From Streptomyces spongiicola (GTDB lineage: Bacteria > Actinomycetota > Actinomycetes > Streptomycetales > Streptomycetaceae): a stretch of DNA of 64,000 bases. A program made the translations under genes and the position numbers. The stretch is taken from the NCBI RefSeq assembly GCF_003122365.1, contig NZ_CP029254.1, forward strand, positions 2,429,001-2,493,000. The letters run 5' to 3'. The notes under the pieces were generated by a model, which had not been told where the DNA came from, searched no databases, and saw only the letters and a list, made by a program, of their open reading frames with translations. Shown here in pieces: positions 1 through 8,561 of this stretch. Positions within the stretch are counted from its first letter, which is position 1. Every line of letters starts with the position of its first letter.

Positions 1-654
1 GACCTCGGCGGTGTGCGAGGCGCGGATGCCGTGCTTCCTGAACTTCTGGCCCTGGGACAGGCCGGGGGTGTGCGGGGGCACGATGAAGGAGGCGTGGCCC
101 TTGGTGCCGAGGCCGGGGTCGACGACGGCGACGACGACATGGACGTTGGCGATACCGCCGTTGGTGGCCCAGGTCTTGGTGCCGTTGAGCACCCATTCGT
201 CCCTGGCCTCGTCGTAGACGGCGCGGGTGCGCATCGCGCCGACATCGGAGCCCGCGTCGGGCTCGGAGGAGCAGAAGGCGGCGACCTTCACATCGTCGGC
301 GTCTCCGTACATCTGCGGGATCCACGTACCGATCTGCTCCTCGGTGCCGTTGGCGAGGACACCGACCGCGGCCAGGCCCGTACCGACGATGGAGAGGGCG
401 ATGCCGGCATCGCCCCAGAACAGCTCCTCCACGGCCATCGGGATGCCGAGCCCGGTGGGGTCGAAGAACTGCTGGGCGTAGAAGTCGAGGGAGTAGACAC
501 CGACCTTGGCGGCCTCCTGGATGACCGGCCAGGGGGTCTCCTCGCGCTCGTCCCACTCGGCGGCGGCCGGGCGGATCACGTCCCTGGCGAAGCCGTGCAG
601 CCAGTCGCGGACCTGCTTCTGATCATCGTTGAGATCGAGCGCGAACTCGGTCAT
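1..654 (-). CDS. acyl-CoA dehydrogenase, N-terminal part (runs off window)
   Basis: Flavin-dependent oxidation of an acyl-CoA thioester to the enoyl-CoA, in cytoplasmic fatty-acid or related acyl-CoA breakdown. The 218 visible residues cover the N-terminal helical domain and the start of the beta domain. The family signature CSSEPDAGSD lies at about residues 128-137, and NGTKTWATNGG follows about 30 residues later. The ATG at 654 begins MTEFALDLNDDQ, a normal start for this family; the gene continues past base 1, so the catalytic glutamate cannot be seen. It is divergent from a TetR gene, with a perfect GTTACC/GGTAAC inverted repeat between them, so repression by that regulator is likely. The substrate cannot be told from this part. 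Confidence 0.92.
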   Translation of the reverse strand, partial: MTEFALDLNDDQKQVRDWLHGFARDVIRPAAAEWDEREETPWPVIQEAAKVGVYSLDFYAQQFFDPTGLGIPMAVEELFWGDAGIALSIVGTGLAAVGVLANGTEEQIGTWIPQMYGDADDVKVAAFCSSEPDAGSDVGAMRTRAVYDEARDEWVLNGTKTWATNGGIANVHVVVAVVDPGLGTKGHASFIVPPHTPGLSQGQKFRKHGIRASHTAEV

Positions 655-682
655 GTCCCCTCCTGATGTGCACAACACGCAT

Positions 683-697
683 GTTACCAACGGTAAC
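683..697. promoter_or_regulatory. likely TetR operator between acyl-CoA dehydrogenase and its TetR regulator
   Basis: GTTACC-AAC-GGTAAC is a perfect 6+6 bp inverted repeat with a 3 bp spacer, 29 bp from the acyl-CoA dehydrogenase start. A further half site, GTTACC, follows at about 705. Inverted repeats of this size are normal for TetR regulators of acyl-CoA genes. Its assignment to the neighbouring TetR protein is inferred from position. Confidence 0.55.
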
Positions 698-814
698 CAC
701 AGTCTGTTACCGGCGCGTAGAAGCTGTCAACCGCCAACGGCTCGATCGGCAGCCCAGCCCCGCGGAGTGTTACGTTGCGCAGGCCTCAGGATTCAGCACG
801 GGCGGGGAGAGACC

Positions 815-1483
815 ATGGAGACCACCACCACTCAACAGGGTGACCAGCAGCGTTCGGCCGAGCAGCAGCGTTCGGCCGGCCTGCGTCGGCGCGAGCTGCT
901 CGAGGCCGCCGACCGCGTGGTACTCCGGGACGGCCCGCAGGCCTCCATGAACGCGATCGCGGCCGAGGCGGGCATCACCAAGCCCATCCTCTACCGGCAC
1001 TTCGGCGACAAGAGCGGGCTCTACCGGGCACTCGCCAAGCGTCACACCGACGGACTGCTGGCCGCGCTGCGCACGGCGATCGACGCCAGCTCCGACCGGC
1101 GGGAGCGCGTGGAGCACACCCTCGACACCTACCTCGCCGCGATCGAGGCCAGACCGCAGGTCTACCGCTTCCTGATGCACCCCGCCGAGGAGCCCCACCA
1201 GTCCGAGCAGGGCTTCGACGTCGGCAGGCACACGGCGCCGCTGCTGCGCAGACTGGGCGAGGAGCTGGGCGCGGTGATAGCCGAACGCGTCGACCTCGGC
1301 CCCGCCGGGGACGAGCTGGCCAGGATCTGGGCGCACGGCATCGTCGGCATGATGCACGGCGCCGGCGACTGGTGGCTCGGCGAACGTCCCTGCTCGCGGG
1401 AGCAGTTGGTGCGCAGTCTCGCGGACCTGCTCTGGGGCGGCCTCTCCGTCGCCGAGGACCGCCCGGGCAGCCCGGGCTTCTGA
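815..1483 (+). CDS. TetR-family transcriptional regulator
   Basis: A 222-residue DNA-binding repressor. The helix-turn-helix is at about residues 45-63 (MNAIAAEAGITKPILYRHF), followed by an all-helical ligand domain ending in ...LADLLWGGL. I chose the ATG at 815 because the TetR homology begins about 20 residues after it; the reading frame is open further upstream but that part is low complexity. The protein is divergent from an acyl-CoA dehydrogenase and is probably its acyl-CoA-responsive repressor. The last codons, including the stop, are part of a DNA segment repeated about 229 bp downstream. Confidence 0.88.
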   Translation: METTTTQQGDQQRSAEQQRSAGLRRRELLEAADRVVLRDGPQASMNAIAAEAGITKPILYRHFGDKSGLYRALAKRHTDGLLAALRTAIDASSDRRERVEHTLDTYLAAIEARPQVYRFLMHPAEEPHQSEQGFDVGRHTAPLLRRLGEELGAVIAERVDLGPAGDELARIWAHGIVGMMHGAGDWWLGERPCSREQLVRSLADLLWGGLSVAEDRPGSPGF

Positions 1484-2058
1484 CGCCGCCGGCACCCGCG
1501 GCACCGAGGGCACCCGCGACCGCACCCGCACCCGCACCCGCACGGGCAACACAGCGTCTTGGTGGCGGTCCACTGGCCGTACGGGCCCGCACCCGCGACC
1601 GCACGGGCAACACCGGCACGGGCAACACCGCCACGGGCCCGGGAACCGCCCCCGCCCCCGCCGGGGAAGGCCGTGCACGGCCGAGGACCGACCGGGCAGC
1701 CCGGGCTTCTGACGCCGCCGGCACCCGCGGCACCGAGGGCACCCGCGACCGCACCCGTACCCGCACGGGCAACACACCCCGAGGTTGCCCAGAAGATCGC
1801 GGGTACGACCCGCGACCGCACCCGCACCCGCACCCGCACGGGCAACACTCCGCGAAGTTCTCGGGTGCCTTCGCGCCCTCGCCCGCACCCGCGACCGCAC
1901 GGGCAACACCGCCACGGGCCCGGGAACCGCCCCCGCCGCCGAGGACGGCCGTGCACGGCCGAGGACCGCCCGGTGCCCCGGGTGCCGCGCACCGGCGGCG
2001 GGCAGCGCACGGTCAGACGGCAGCGGCACGGCCCGGCCGCACGGCCCGGAACGGGCCG
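1452..2058. repeat. GC-rich direct-repeat region between TetR and deformylase genes
   Basis: No gene is visible here. A roughly 100 bp segment starting at 1452 (the last codons and stop of the TetR gene plus downstream DNA) recurs at about 1681-1775 with few changes, a spacing of 229 bp. A further module containing GCCACGGGCCCGGGAACCGC appears at about 1631 and 1911. Between them are runs of ACCCGC/ACGGGC hexamers. The long reading frames in this stretch come from the skewed composition. The region looks like a slippage-generated expansion of the TetR 3' end. Confidence 0.7.
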
Positions 2059-2601
2059 CTACCGCCGCCCCCACGGGGCACGGTGGACGGCGCGCAGGGC
2101 ACGGGCCCGGCGCAGGCCGGTGAGCCGGTCCACGTACACCCCGCCCTCCAGGTGGTCGCACTCGTGCTGCAGGCACCGCGCGAAGAACCCCGTGCCCTCC
2201 ACATGCACCGGCTCGCCGTCGCGTGTGACGCCCTGGACCACCGCGTGGTCGTACCGAGGCGTCCCCGCCTCGACTCCGGGCAGCGACAGACAGCCCTCCG
2301 GACCGCGCACCTCGACACCGCCGGCGGCGACGAGCCGGGGGTTGACCACGTGCCCGAGGCGGCGGACGTCCTCGTCGTCGGGGCAGTCGTAGACGAACAC
2401 CCGCAGCGGAACGCCGATCTGGTTGGCGGCGAGGCCCACGCCGTTCGCCGCGTACATGGTGGCGTACATGTCCTCGATCAGCCGGCCGAGCGAGGGGCCG
2501 AAGTCGGTGACGGGTCCGCACGGCGCGTGCAGCACCGGATCACCGAACAGGCTCATGGCCCGGACGCGGCCGGAACTGCCGGGGATCGGACGGTTTCGCA
2601 T
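2059..2601 (-). CDS. def: peptide deformylase
   Basis: Removes the formyl group from the N-terminal methionine of new proteins; a cytoplasmic metalloenzyme. All three family motifs are present in the 180 residues: GVGLAANQ at 54-61, EGCLS at 102-106 (metal-binding Cys104) and HECDH at 146-150 (His146, His150 and the catalytic Glu). The ATG at 2601 gives MRNRPIPG; a second in-frame ATG 15 codons later is also possible. The C-terminal tail (RARALRAVHRAPWGRR) is rich in arginine. The gene is divergent from murT, with about 125 bp between starts. Streptomyces commonly carry several deformylases, so this may not be the only copy. Confidence 0.93.
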   Translation of the reverse strand: MRNRPIPGSSGRVRAMSLFGDPVLHAPCGPVTDFGPSLGRLIEDMYATMYAANGVGLAANQIGVPLRVFVYDCPDDEDVRRLGHVVNPRLVAAGGVEVRGPEGCLSLPGVEAGTPRYDHAVVQGVTRDGEPVHVEGTGFFARCLQHECDHLEGGVYVDRLTGLRRARALRAVHRAPWGRR

Positions 2602-2726
2602 GGCCGTAAGGGTACGTTCCGTACATCGCGCCGGTGACCTCCGGGTTCCTGACGGAGCCGCAGTTCGGGCCGCCGCCCTGAGGTCGATAGGCTGAGCCCC
2701 GACCGACGCAAGGAGGATCAAGGACG

Positions 2727-3974
2727 ATGGCAGGACACCCTGACAACGCAGAGCCGCTGTCGCCGCGCGCCAAGCTGGCCGTGACGGCCGGCAAGGCAGC
2801 GGCGGCGGTGTCGCGCGCGGCGGGACGCGGCAGCGGATCGGTCATCGGCGGTCGGGTCGCCCTGAAACTCGACCCCGACCTGCTGAGCAGGCTCGCGCAG
2901 CACCTCGACGTGATCCTGGTTTCGGCGACGAACGGCAAGACCACCACCACCCGGCTGATCGCCGAGGCCCTGCGTGCCGCCGGCCCGGTCGTCTCGAACG
3001 CCCTCGGCGCGAACATGCCGGCCGGTATCACCTCCGCGCTGGCGGGGGGCTCGGACGCCCGCTTCGGCGTGATCGAGGTCGACGAGAAGTACCTCGCCGG
3101 GGTCGCCCGCGACACCACGCCGAAGGCCATCGCCCTGCTCAACCTCTCCCGCGACCAGCTGGACCGTGCGGCGGAGACCCGGATGCTGGCCGAGAAGTGG
3201 CGCGAGGGCCTGTCCGGCAGCAAGGCCGTCGTGATCGCCAACGCCGACGACCCCCTGATCGTGTGGGCCGCGTCCTCCTCCGCCAATGTCGTCTGGGTCG
3301 CCGCAGGGCAGGAGTGGAAGGACGACGCCTGGTCGTGCCCCGCCTGCGGCGGTGTGATGCAGCGCCCGGGGGACGAGTGGTTCTGCGGCGAGTGCGGGTT
3401 CCGCCGGCCGCCGGTGACCTGGGCCCTCAGGGGTGACCACGTCCTCGACCCGCACGGCTCGGCCTGGCCGATCCGTCTCCAGCTGCCGGGCCGCGCCAAC
3501 AAGGCCAACGCCGCCACCTCCGCCGCCGTCGCCGCGGTGTTCGGCGTCCCGCCTCAGGTCGCTCTCGAGCGCATGTACCAGGTGCAGGCCGTGGCCGGCC
3601 GGTACGACGTCGTGTCCTTCCTCGGCCGCGATGTACGGCTGCTGCTGGCGAAGAACCCGGCCGGCTGGCTGGAGACGTTCTCGCTGATCGACCCGCCGCC
3701 CACCCCGGTGATCCTCTCCGTCAACGCCCGCGGCGCCGACGGCACCGACACCTCCTGGCTCTGGGACGTCGACTACACCCGGCTCGCCGGGCACCCCATC
3801 GTGGTGATCGGCGACCGCAAGCTGGACCTGGCCGTGCGTCTGGAGGTCGCCGGACTGGACTTCCGCGTCGCCGAGGACATGGACGAGGCGGTGCGGCTCT
3901 GCCCTCCCGGGCGGATCGAGCTGATCGCCAACTACACCGCCTTCCAGGACGTCCGCCGCCGCGTCGGCAACTGA
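2727..3974 (+). CDS. murT: lipid II isoglutaminyl synthase, ligase subunit MurT
   Basis: Mur-ligase-type subunit that, with GatD, amidates the alpha-carboxyl of the D-glutamate in lipid II to D-isoglutamine. The 415 residues hold the ATP-binding loop ATNGKTTTT at about 67-75, and a four-cysteine zinc ribbon (CPACGG...CGECG) at about 204-223, which is typical of MurT and absent from MurC-F. The C-terminal DUF1727 domain ends in RRRVGN. The start is preceded by AAGGAGGATCAAGG, a strong ribosome site. The gatD gene follows after 98 bp and the two form the known heterodimer. Confidence 0.93.
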   Translation: MAGHPDNAEPLSPRAKLAVTAGKAAAAVSRAAGRGSGSVIGGRVALKLDPDLLSRLAQHLDVILVSATNGKTTTTRLIAEALRAAGPVVSNALGANMPAGITSALAGGSDARFGVIEVDEKYLAGVARDTTPKAIALLNLSRDQLDRAAETRMLAEKWREGLSGSKAVVIANADDPLIVWAASSSANVVWVAAGQEWKDDAWSCPACGGVMQRPGDEWFCGECGFRRPPVTWALRGDHVLDPHGSAWPIRLQLPGRANKANAATSAAVAAVFGVPPQVALERMYQVQAVAGRYDVVSFLGRDVRLLLAKNPAGWLETFSLIDPPPTPVILSVNARGADGTDTSWLWDVDYTRLAGHPIVVIGDRKLDLAVRLEVAGLDFRVAEDMDEAVRLCPPGRIELIANYTAFQDVRRRVGN

Positions 3975-4072
3975 CCCCACCGACCGCACCGACCGCACCG
4001 GCAGCACCGGCAGCAGCGAAAGCACCGGCACCACCGACCGGCTGACCGGACCGACCGCAGAGGAACACGAGC

Positions 4073-4801
4073 ATGAGCGACAGCAGCCTGCGCCTGGTGT
4101 GGGTCTACCCGGACCTGCTCAGCACGTACGGCGACCAGGGGAACGCCCTGGTCGTGGAGCGCCGCGCACGCCAGCGCGGCCTGGGCGTGACCCGGGTCGA
4201 CGTCCGCAGCGACCAGCCGGTGCCGACGTCCGGCGACATCTATCTGATCGGCGGCGGCGAGGACCGGCCGCAGCGGCTGGCGGCCGAGCGGCTGCGCCGC
4301 GACGGCGGGCTCGCCCGGGCCGCCTCCAACGGCGCGATCATCTTCTCGGTCTGCGCCGGCTACCAGATCCTGGGCCAAGAGTTCGTCAACGACCTCGGGG
4401 AGCGGGAGCCGGGCCTCGGCCTGCTCGACGTGGTCTCCACCCGGGGCGAGGGCGAGCGGTGCGTCGGCGACGTACTGGCGGACATCGACCCGCGGCTGGG
4501 CCTGCCGCAGCTCACGGGCTTCGAGAACCACCAGGGCATCACCCACCTCGGACCGACGGCGCGTCCGTTCGCCCGGACCGTCCTGGGCAGGGGCAACGGC
4601 ACCGGCGACGGCACCGAGGGCGCGTACAGCGACACCGTCTTCGGCACGTACATGCACGGGCCGGTGATGGCCCGCAATCCGCAGATCGCGGATCTGCTGC
4701 TGAAGCTGGCGCTCGACGTGAACGCGCTGCCGCCCACCGACGACCGGTGGTACGAGGCACTGCGCGCCGAGCGGGTCGCCGCGGCCACCCAGCCCGCCTG
4801 A
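4073..4801 (+). CDS. gatD: lipid II isoglutaminyl synthase, glutamine amidotransferase subunit GatD
   Basis: Class I glutamine amidotransferase that frees ammonia from glutamine and passes it to MurT. The nucleophile is Cys94 in FSVCAGYQILG, the same residue number as in the characterised staphylococcal enzyme, and the partner histidine is in GTYMHGP near residue 195. Length 242 is normal. It is preceded by GAGGAACACGAGC and lies 98 bp after murT, so the pair is probably cotranscribed. The last 23 bases of the gene region, including the stop codon, are repeated once directly downstream (4783-4805 and 4806-4828). Confidence 0.92.
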   Translation: MSDSSLRLVWVYPDLLSTYGDQGNALVVERRARQRGLGVTRVDVRSDQPVPTSGDIYLIGGGEDRPQRLAAERLRRDGGLARAASNGAIIFSVCAGYQILGQEFVNDLGEREPGLGLLDVVSTRGEGERCVGDVLADIDPRLGLPQLTGFENHQGITHLGPTARPFARTVLGRGNGTGDGTEGAYSDTVFGTYMHGPVMARNPQIADLLLKLALDVNALPPTDDRWYEALRAERVAAATQPA

Positions 4802-4828
4802 GACCGGCCACCCAGCCCGCCTGAGACC
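4783..4828. repeat. 23 bp tandem duplication across the gatD stop codon
   Basis: The unit GGCCACCCAGCCCGCCTGAG plus ACC occurs twice in a row. The first copy contains the gatD stop and the second lies just outside the gene. It is probably a replication-slippage event with no effect on the protein. Confidence 0.75.
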
Positions 4829-5064
4829 GGCCGCCGAGCGCGTCGCGGGGCTACCCGGATCCGCCTCACCCGGCCCGCGCCCGGGGCCTGCCCGAGACGG
4901 GCCCCGGGCAGGCCCCGTGGGGGCTGCACGGGCCGTACGGGAACATGGTGTCCACTGTTCGGACGCCCGGTTCGGCTCCCGCCGCCCCGCGCCGGTAGGG
5001 TGGCGGGGATCCAACCGGACGACGTGGTCCGGGAGTCGGCCCACGTTGCAAAGGTTTTCGGGCT

Positions 5065-6090
5065 ATGCGCATTGGTGTCCTCACCTCCGGCGGCGACTGC
5101 CCCGGGCTCAACGCGGTCATCCGCTCCGTCGTGCACCGCGCCGTCGTCGACCACGGCGACGAGGTGATCGGCTTCCACGACGGCTGGAAGGGCCTGCTGG
5201 AGGCCGACTACCGCAAGCTCGACCTCGACGCGGTGGCGGGAATCCTCGCCCGCGGCGGCACGATCCTCGGCTCCTCCCGGGTGCAGCCCGCGCATCTCGT
5301 CGACGGCGTCGAGCGGGCCAAGGGGCACGTCGCCGAGCTGGGCCTCGACGCGATCATCCCGATCGGCGGCGAGGGGACGCTGAAGGCCGCGAACCTGCTG
5401 GCCCAGGCCGGTCTGCCGATCGTCGGCGTGCCGAAGACCATCGACAACGACATCGCCTCGACCGACGTCACCTTCGGCTTCGACACCGCCGTCGGCGTCG
5501 CGACCGAGGCCCTCGACCGGCTGAAGACCACCGCCGAGTCCCACCAGCGGGTGCTGATCGTCGAGGTCATGGGCCGGCACACCGGGTGGATCGCCCTGCA
5601 CTCGGGTATGGCCGCCGGTGCGCACGCCATCGTCGTGCCGGAGCGTCCCTTCGACATCGGGGAGCTGACCCGGCGGGTCGGCGCCCGGTTCGAGGCCGGC
5701 AAGCGGTTCGCGATCGTCGTGGCCGCCGAGGGGGCCAAGCCGCGGGAGGGCTCCATGGAGTTCGACGAGGGCGGCAAGGACATGTACGGCCACGAGCGCT
5801 TCGCCGGTGTCGCCCGGCAGCTGTCCGTCGAACTCGAGGAACGGCTCGGCAAGGAGGCCCGGCCGGTGATCCTCGGCCATGTCCAGCGCGGCGGCACGCC
5901 GACCGCCTACGACCGCGTCCTCGCCACCCGGTTCGGCTGGCACGCGGTCGAGGCGGCGCACCGGGGCGAGTTCGGCATGATGACCGCGCTGCGGGGCACG
6001 GACATCACGCTGGTGCCGCTGGCGCAGGCGGTGGAGACGCTGAAGACGGTCCCGCAGGAGCGGTACGAAGAGGCCGAGACGGTCCTCTGA
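5065..6090 (+). CDS. pfkA: 6-phosphofructokinase (PfkA family)
   Basis: Phosphorylates fructose 6-phosphate in glycolysis. The 341-residue protein opens with MRIGVLTSGGDCPGLN, the nucleotide-binding loop. The discriminating positions are Gly in GGEGT (about 101-105) and Lys in PKTIDNDI (Lys124). In this family a glycine at the first site goes with ATP as donor, while lysine at the second is the form seen in pyrophosphate enzymes. Actinomycete group III enzymes with this Gly/Lys pair are ATP-dependent, so ATP is expected here. The gene stands alone: 263 bp lie upstream and about 110 bp downstream. Confidence 0.93.
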   Translation: MRIGVLTSGGDCPGLNAVIRSVVHRAVVDHGDEVIGFHDGWKGLLEADYRKLDLDAVAGILARGGTILGSSRVQPAHLVDGVERAKGHVAELGLDAIIPIGGEGTLKAANLLAQAGLPIVGVPKTIDNDIASTDVTFGFDTAVGVATEALDRLKTTAESHQRVLIVEVMGRHTGWIALHSGMAAGAHAIVVPERPFDIGELTRRVGARFEAGKRFAIVVAAEGAKPREGSMEFDEGGKDMYGHERFAGVARQLSVELEERLGKEARPVILGHVQRGGTPTAYDRVLATRFGWHAVEAAHRGEFGMMTALRGTDITLVPLAQAVETLKTVPQERYEEAETVL

Positions 6091-6198
6091 CCACGGCTTC
6101 CCGGCGGTGGAACCGCCCCCGGTCGCAACGGCGGCCGGGGGCGGTTCTAGTCTTGCCCGGACAACAAGCGCGAATCAGGACGTCCCAGGAGTACGCAG

Positions 6199-7158
6199 AT
6201 GGATCACGGCGGGCACGGCGAGCACGGAATGCGGATGGACCTGCCGCCGTTCACGCTGGGCAGGGGGCTGGAACTCTCCGCCGATCCGTTCTTCCTGGCC
6301 GGCTGCCTGCTGGCACTGGCGCTCTACGCCTGGGGCGTGGCGCGGCTGCTCCGGCGCGGGGACGCCTGGCCGGTGAGCCGGACGGTCTTCTTCACCGTCG
6401 GTGTGCTGAGCGTGGCACTGGTGATGTGCACCGGCCTGAACGACTACGGCATGGTCATGTTCAGCGTGCACATGGTCCAGCACATGGTGATCAGCATGCT
6501 GTCGCCGATCCTGCTGCTGCTGGGCGCGCCGGTGACCCTGGCGCTGCGCGCCCTGCCACCGGCGGGCCGCGGCCGCACGGGCCCCCGCGAGCTGCTGCTG
6601 GCCCTGCTGCACAGCCGCTATATGAAGATCATCACGCATCCCGCGTTCACCATCCCGATGTTCATCGCGAGTCTGTACGGCCTCTACTTCACCCCGCTGT
6701 TCGACTTCCTCATGGGGTCCAGGGCCGGGCACATCGGGATGATGGTGCACTTCCTCGCCGTCGGACTGGTCTTCTTCTGGCCGATCATGGGCGTGGACCC
6801 GGGCCCGCACCGCCCCGGCTACGTGATGCGGATGTTGGAGCTCTTCGCGGGCATGCCCTTCCACGCGTTCTTCGGCATCGCGCTGATGATGGCGTCCGAG
6901 CCGATGGTGCGGACGTACGCCGATCCCCCCGCGTCACTCGGGATCAACGCGCTCACCGACCAGAACGCGGCGGGCGGCATCGCCTGGGCGTTCAGCGAGA
7001 TCCCCTCGGTGCTGGTGCTGATCGCCCTGGTGTTCCAGTGGTACCGCTCCGAGCAGCGCCAGGCCGTCCGCAAGGACCGGGCCGCTGACCGGGACGGCGA
7101 CAAGGAGCTCGAGGCGTACAACGCGTATCTGGCCTCGCTCCAGGCACGCGGCCGCTGA
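6199..7158 (+). CDS. CtaG/caa3-type cytochrome c oxidase assembly protein
   Basis: Polytopic membrane protein of the family needed for building the copper centre of aa3/caa3 cytochrome oxidase. The 319 residues start with a short His-rich segment (MDHGGHGEHGMRMD), a plausible metal-binding tail, followed by about seven hydrophobic segments and a charged cytoplasmic end (RSEQRQAVRKDRAADRDGDKELE). The conserved HMVQHM motif is at about residue 94. The ATG follows GGAGTACGCAG. The small membrane protein gene about 160 bp downstream may be coexpressed. The general family is clear; the exact partner oxidase is inferred. Confidence 0.85.
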   Translation: MDHGGHGEHGMRMDLPPFTLGRGLELSADPFFLAGCLLALALYAWGVARLLRRGDAWPVSRTVFFTVGVLSVALVMCTGLNDYGMVMFSVHMVQHMVISMLSPILLLLGAPVTLALRALPPAGRGRTGPRELLLALLHSRYMKIITHPAFTIPMFIASLYGLYFTPLFDFLMGSRAGHIGMMVHFLAVGLVFFWPIMGVDPGPHRPGYVMRMLELFAGMPFHAFFGIALMMASEPMVRTYADPPASLGINALTDQNAAGGIAWAFSEIPSVLVLIALVFQWYRSEQRQAVRKDRAADRDGDKELEAYNAYLASLQARGR

Positions 7159-7316
7159 ACACGGTCCGCCTCCGCGGACGACCCGCCGGGCGGGGCTCCC
7201 CTCCCCGGTGGCCGCAGCCGGCCGGAGAGTAGCGCGCGCCCCTCGTCAGGGGTGACGATGGCTGCACGGCCCCGACCGCGGGTCCAGCCGCGGCGCCGGC
7301 CCGGAGGAGGGCGAGC

Positions 7317-7475
7317 ATGTCCGGTTCCACGAAGACGATGGGTGTGCTGACCGTGGCGTCCCTGGTGGTCGTGACGGCCTACACCGCGGCGCTCGGCGGC
7401 AACGGCTGGCTGTGGTTCGCCTGGGTCGTGCTGGGTCTGGTCACACTGGGGATGCTGGTGTCGAAGCCCACCTGA
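7317..7475 (+). CDS. 52-residue membrane protein of unknown function
   Basis: A short reading frame with strong support: GGAGGAGGGCGAGC sits just before the ATG, codons are typical for the genome, and the product begins MSGSTKTMGVLTVASLVVV and is nearly all hydrophobic, with two predicted transmembrane spans (about 8-25 and 30-48) and a short SKPT tail. It follows the oxidase assembly gene and could be a small respiratory-chain accessory subunit, but I do not recognise the family. Confidence 0.7.
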   Translation: MSGSTKTMGVLTVASLVVVTAYTAALGGNGWLWFAWVVLGLVTLGMLVSKPT

Positions 7476-7674
7476 GGGCCTTGGCCGGCGGGGCGGGTCA
7501 CGGCGCCCGTGGATCATCAAGGGATCCGTGGCGCATAGACGGTCCCGCGGGGCCTCGGCGGTTCCGCGCCGCCCTGTCCGGACGGCAGTACGCGGACGAG
7601 TACGCGGCGAAGCCGAAGGCCACCGGGGCGGACGGGCCGGAGGGCGGACCGATCCCCCGGCTGCGCCGCTGACA

Positions 7675-7743
7675 CCCTGCCCTGGCCTGCCCTCACCTGC
7701 CCTGCCCTGCCCTGGCCTGGCCTGGCCTGGCCTGGCCTGGCCT
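7675..7743. repeat. pentamer/hexamer microsatellite (CCTGC / CCTGG)
   Basis: Within a 345 bp gap (7476-7819) with no convincing gene lies a run of CCTGCC units that changes into six CCTGG units. It lies between convergent genes. A reading frame ending at 7672 in the same gap (…GRQYADEYAAKPKATG) looks protein-like for about 30 residues, but it has no recognisable family or ribosome site. Confidence 0.75.
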
Positions 7744-7819
7744 CATGCACCCTCACGTGCCGCTGTCGGACCGGCGAGGTCCGGAGCGTGACGGGCGGGG
7801 CGGAAGTCCTTCCGGTGCG

Positions 7820-8440
7820 TCAACCGGTCTCCGGAAGCCGCATGGACATGAGTGCGCGCAGCCCGTCCTCGAGCATCTCGACGCGCACATCGCCGAACAG
7901 CGCCTGCTGGGCGATGAAACCCTGGGCGGTGGCCATCATCGTCCGGGCGACATGGTCGGCGGGCACGTCGACGGGCAGGATCCCGCTCCGCCGGTACGCC
8001 TCGACCACCTGCGACCAGGCCTGCCGCATGCCCTGGAAGCCCTCGTTCAGGATGGCCGCCAACCGGTCGTTGCGGAGTGTCTCCGTCCACACCTGGACGA
8101 TGAGGCGGGCGAAGGCCTGCCTGTCGCCGCCGGGGACCTCCTCCTCCAGGAAGGTGCGCAGCACACGTGCGAGCAGGACGTCCGGCGCCGGTGGCACCGC
8201 CATCCCGGCCGCCTCATGGAAGGCCCCTCGTATGCCGTCGAACGCCTCGCGGGCGATGGCCGAGATCAGTTCGTCCTTGCCCTTGAAGTAGCGGTACACG
8301 GCACCGGCGGACAGGCCCGCCTCAGCGAAGACGTCCTGCATCGACGTGGCGTGGAAGCCGTTGCGGGCGAAGCAGCGGGCGGCGCCGTCGAGGATCTGCC
8401 GGCGTCGGGCCTCGAGATGCTCCGGGGATACACGAGCCAT
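7820..8440 (-). CDS. TetR-family transcriptional regulator
   Basis: A 206-residue repressor. The helix-turn-helix is at about 33-52 (TSMQDVFAEAGLSAGAVYRY), followed by KGKDELI, a standard TetR N-terminus. The start ATG at 8440 yields MARVSPEHLEARRRQIL. The gene is divergent from a membrane-protein gene with 121 bp between starts, and that space contains two copies of an operator-like repeat and a good promoter for the neighbour. Repression of the membrane protein and of itself is the likely job. Confidence 0.9.
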   Translation of the reverse strand: MARVSPEHLEARRRQILDGAARCFARNGFHATSMQDVFAEAGLSAGAVYRYFKGKDELISAIAREAFDGIRGAFHEAAGMAVPPAPDVLLARVLRTFLEEEVPGGDRQAFARLIVQVWTETLRNDRLAAILNEGFQGMRQAWSQVVEAYRRSGILPVDVPADHVARTMMATAQGFIAQQALFGDVRVEMLEDGLRALMSMRLPETG

Positions 8441-8449
8441 GACCCAAAT

Positions 8450-8525
8450 CTAAAACGAACATTCCTTCTTGACAACCGGCACTCCGCTCGGGACAGTGGA
8501 AAACCTAAAACGAACGATCCTTCTT
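8450..8525. promoter_or_regulatory. two operator-like repeats flanking a promoter between TetR and membrane-protein genes
   Basis: CTAAAACGAAC-AT-TCCTTCTT (8450-8470) and CTAAAACGAAC-GA-TCCTTCTT (8505-8525) are near-identical 21 bp direct repeats, each imperfectly palindromic (AACGAAC/…TCCTT). A -35 box TTGACA (8469-8474) and a -10-like GACAGT (8492-8497), spaced 17 bp, drive the plus-strand gene. One repeat touches the -35 box and the other sits near the transcription start, so a bound repressor would cover the promoter. Confidence 0.6.
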
Positions 8526-8561
8526 TTTGAAGCCCCCGAGACAGTCCACGGAAGAGGAACC

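Noticed and set aside
7412..7672. an 86-codon frame after the 52-residue gene
   Set aside because: It overlaps the small gene out of frame, with no ribosome site.
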